Made by a program: the position numbers and the translations under genes
Part shown: positions 63,517 to 64,000 of the stretch, one piece after another
Numbering within the stretch: position 1 is the stretch's first letter
Layout: each line of letters opens with the position of its first letter
Assembly (NCBI RefSeq): GCF_036884655.1
Contig: NC_088340.1
Location: 4,981,501-5,045,500 of the forward strand
Reading direction: 5' to 3'
DNA length: 64,000 nt
Source: Musa acuminata AAA Group
Lineage: Eukaryota > Streptophyta > Magnoliopsida > Zingiberales > Musaceae
The notes under the pieces: model-generated
Databases searched by the model: none
The model's input: only the letters and a program-made list of their open reading frames with translations
What the model was told of the DNA's origin: nothing

Positions 63517-64000
63517 AATCGAAAAGAAGGGAGTTCTTAAAAGAGAAAGAAAAGATATCTGACAACATCTTCCTTTCCCGAACTAATTTGAGTGTAGTGA
63601 TGATCATACTTATGAGAAGCCGCACAGATAAGTAGAGGGCGAGGAGGAGGAAGAGGCGGAGAGATCAAAGACTGCGAAGAAAAGATACTTCATTTATTGG
63701 CATAATAATTTTGTTGATAATGAATGTTGACAGCTATTCAATTGATTTCTCTTTGGGTTAGCTATTGGTTGGAAGGTGAGAAGCAACAGTTTGACAGGGA
63801 AGTCATCAGATCTGAGACGAGTAAAATAATACAAAAGAAATGGAATCCGAGGAGAATAAGAACAAGAAACGGGTAAAAAGGGAAAAAAAGGAATTTTGGT
63901 CCAAAAATGACAACTTTTTTGGCCGCCTTTTTTGTATATCATTCATATCGAGCTCTATTGCTTCTGTAGCTCCTTGTAGCGACGTGGTTTCCTCTGCGTT
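63517..64000. other. 3' end of the window, nothing recognised
   Basis: Mixed A/G-rich sequence. It may be intron of the gene starting at 63142. A frame on the minus strand (63942-63694) has no domain. Confidence 0.35.

Overview
This window looks like a gene-rich piece of a plant nuclear genome, most likely a monocot. A banana-type (Zingiberales) genome would fit, but that is an inference from GC-rich first exons, gene families and repeat style, not from a species marker. All clear genes are spliced with GT-AG introns. Exon coordinates below were joined by hand by matching reading phase, splice signals and family motifs.

Layout. 1-278 (-): 5' end of a probable plastid-targeted protein, cut by the window edge. 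1336-3606 (-): secreted malectin-like/LRR protein without a kinase. 5790-14873 (+): DUF707 protein in 14 coding exons. 16743-19904 (+): GT37 alpha-1,2-fucosyltransferase in two exons. 21828-22523 (-): single-exon group X ERF factor. 24010-24237: strong hairpin-forming inverted repeat. 25507-26800: decayed LINE. 26984-32090: broken, inverted and permuted Ty1/copia element. 32091-37737: repeat-poor to AT-rich intergenic DNA with no supported gene. 38078-40397 (+): CYP707A-type ABA 8'-hydroxylase in nine exons, behind a cluster of ACGT elements and a TATA box. 42446-49925 (-): N-glycan core alpha-1,3-fucosyltransferase (GT10) in seven exons. 50638-52277 (-): class B heat-shock factor. 55586-59435 (-): ABF/AREB (TRAB1-like) group A bZIP factor. 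60226-61400: large foldback element. 63142 onward (+): an unrecognised gene start.

How the genes relate. Two themes recur. One is Golgi glycosylation: GT37 and GT10 fucosyltransferases plus a DUF707 protein with a signal anchor. The other is ABA and stress: ABA catabolism (CYP707A), ABA-responsive bZIP, group X ERF and HSFB. Plant genes are not in operons, so proximity alone does not show co-function. Non-coding DNA carries three tRNA-derived SINE-like insertions in introns, several (TA)n tracts, one foldback inside a FucTA intron and a second outside genes. The most unusual structure is the copia locus: its internal order is gag-C, PR, INT, LTR, gag-N, which is a circular permutation opened inside gag and bounded by a 13-bp direct repeat.
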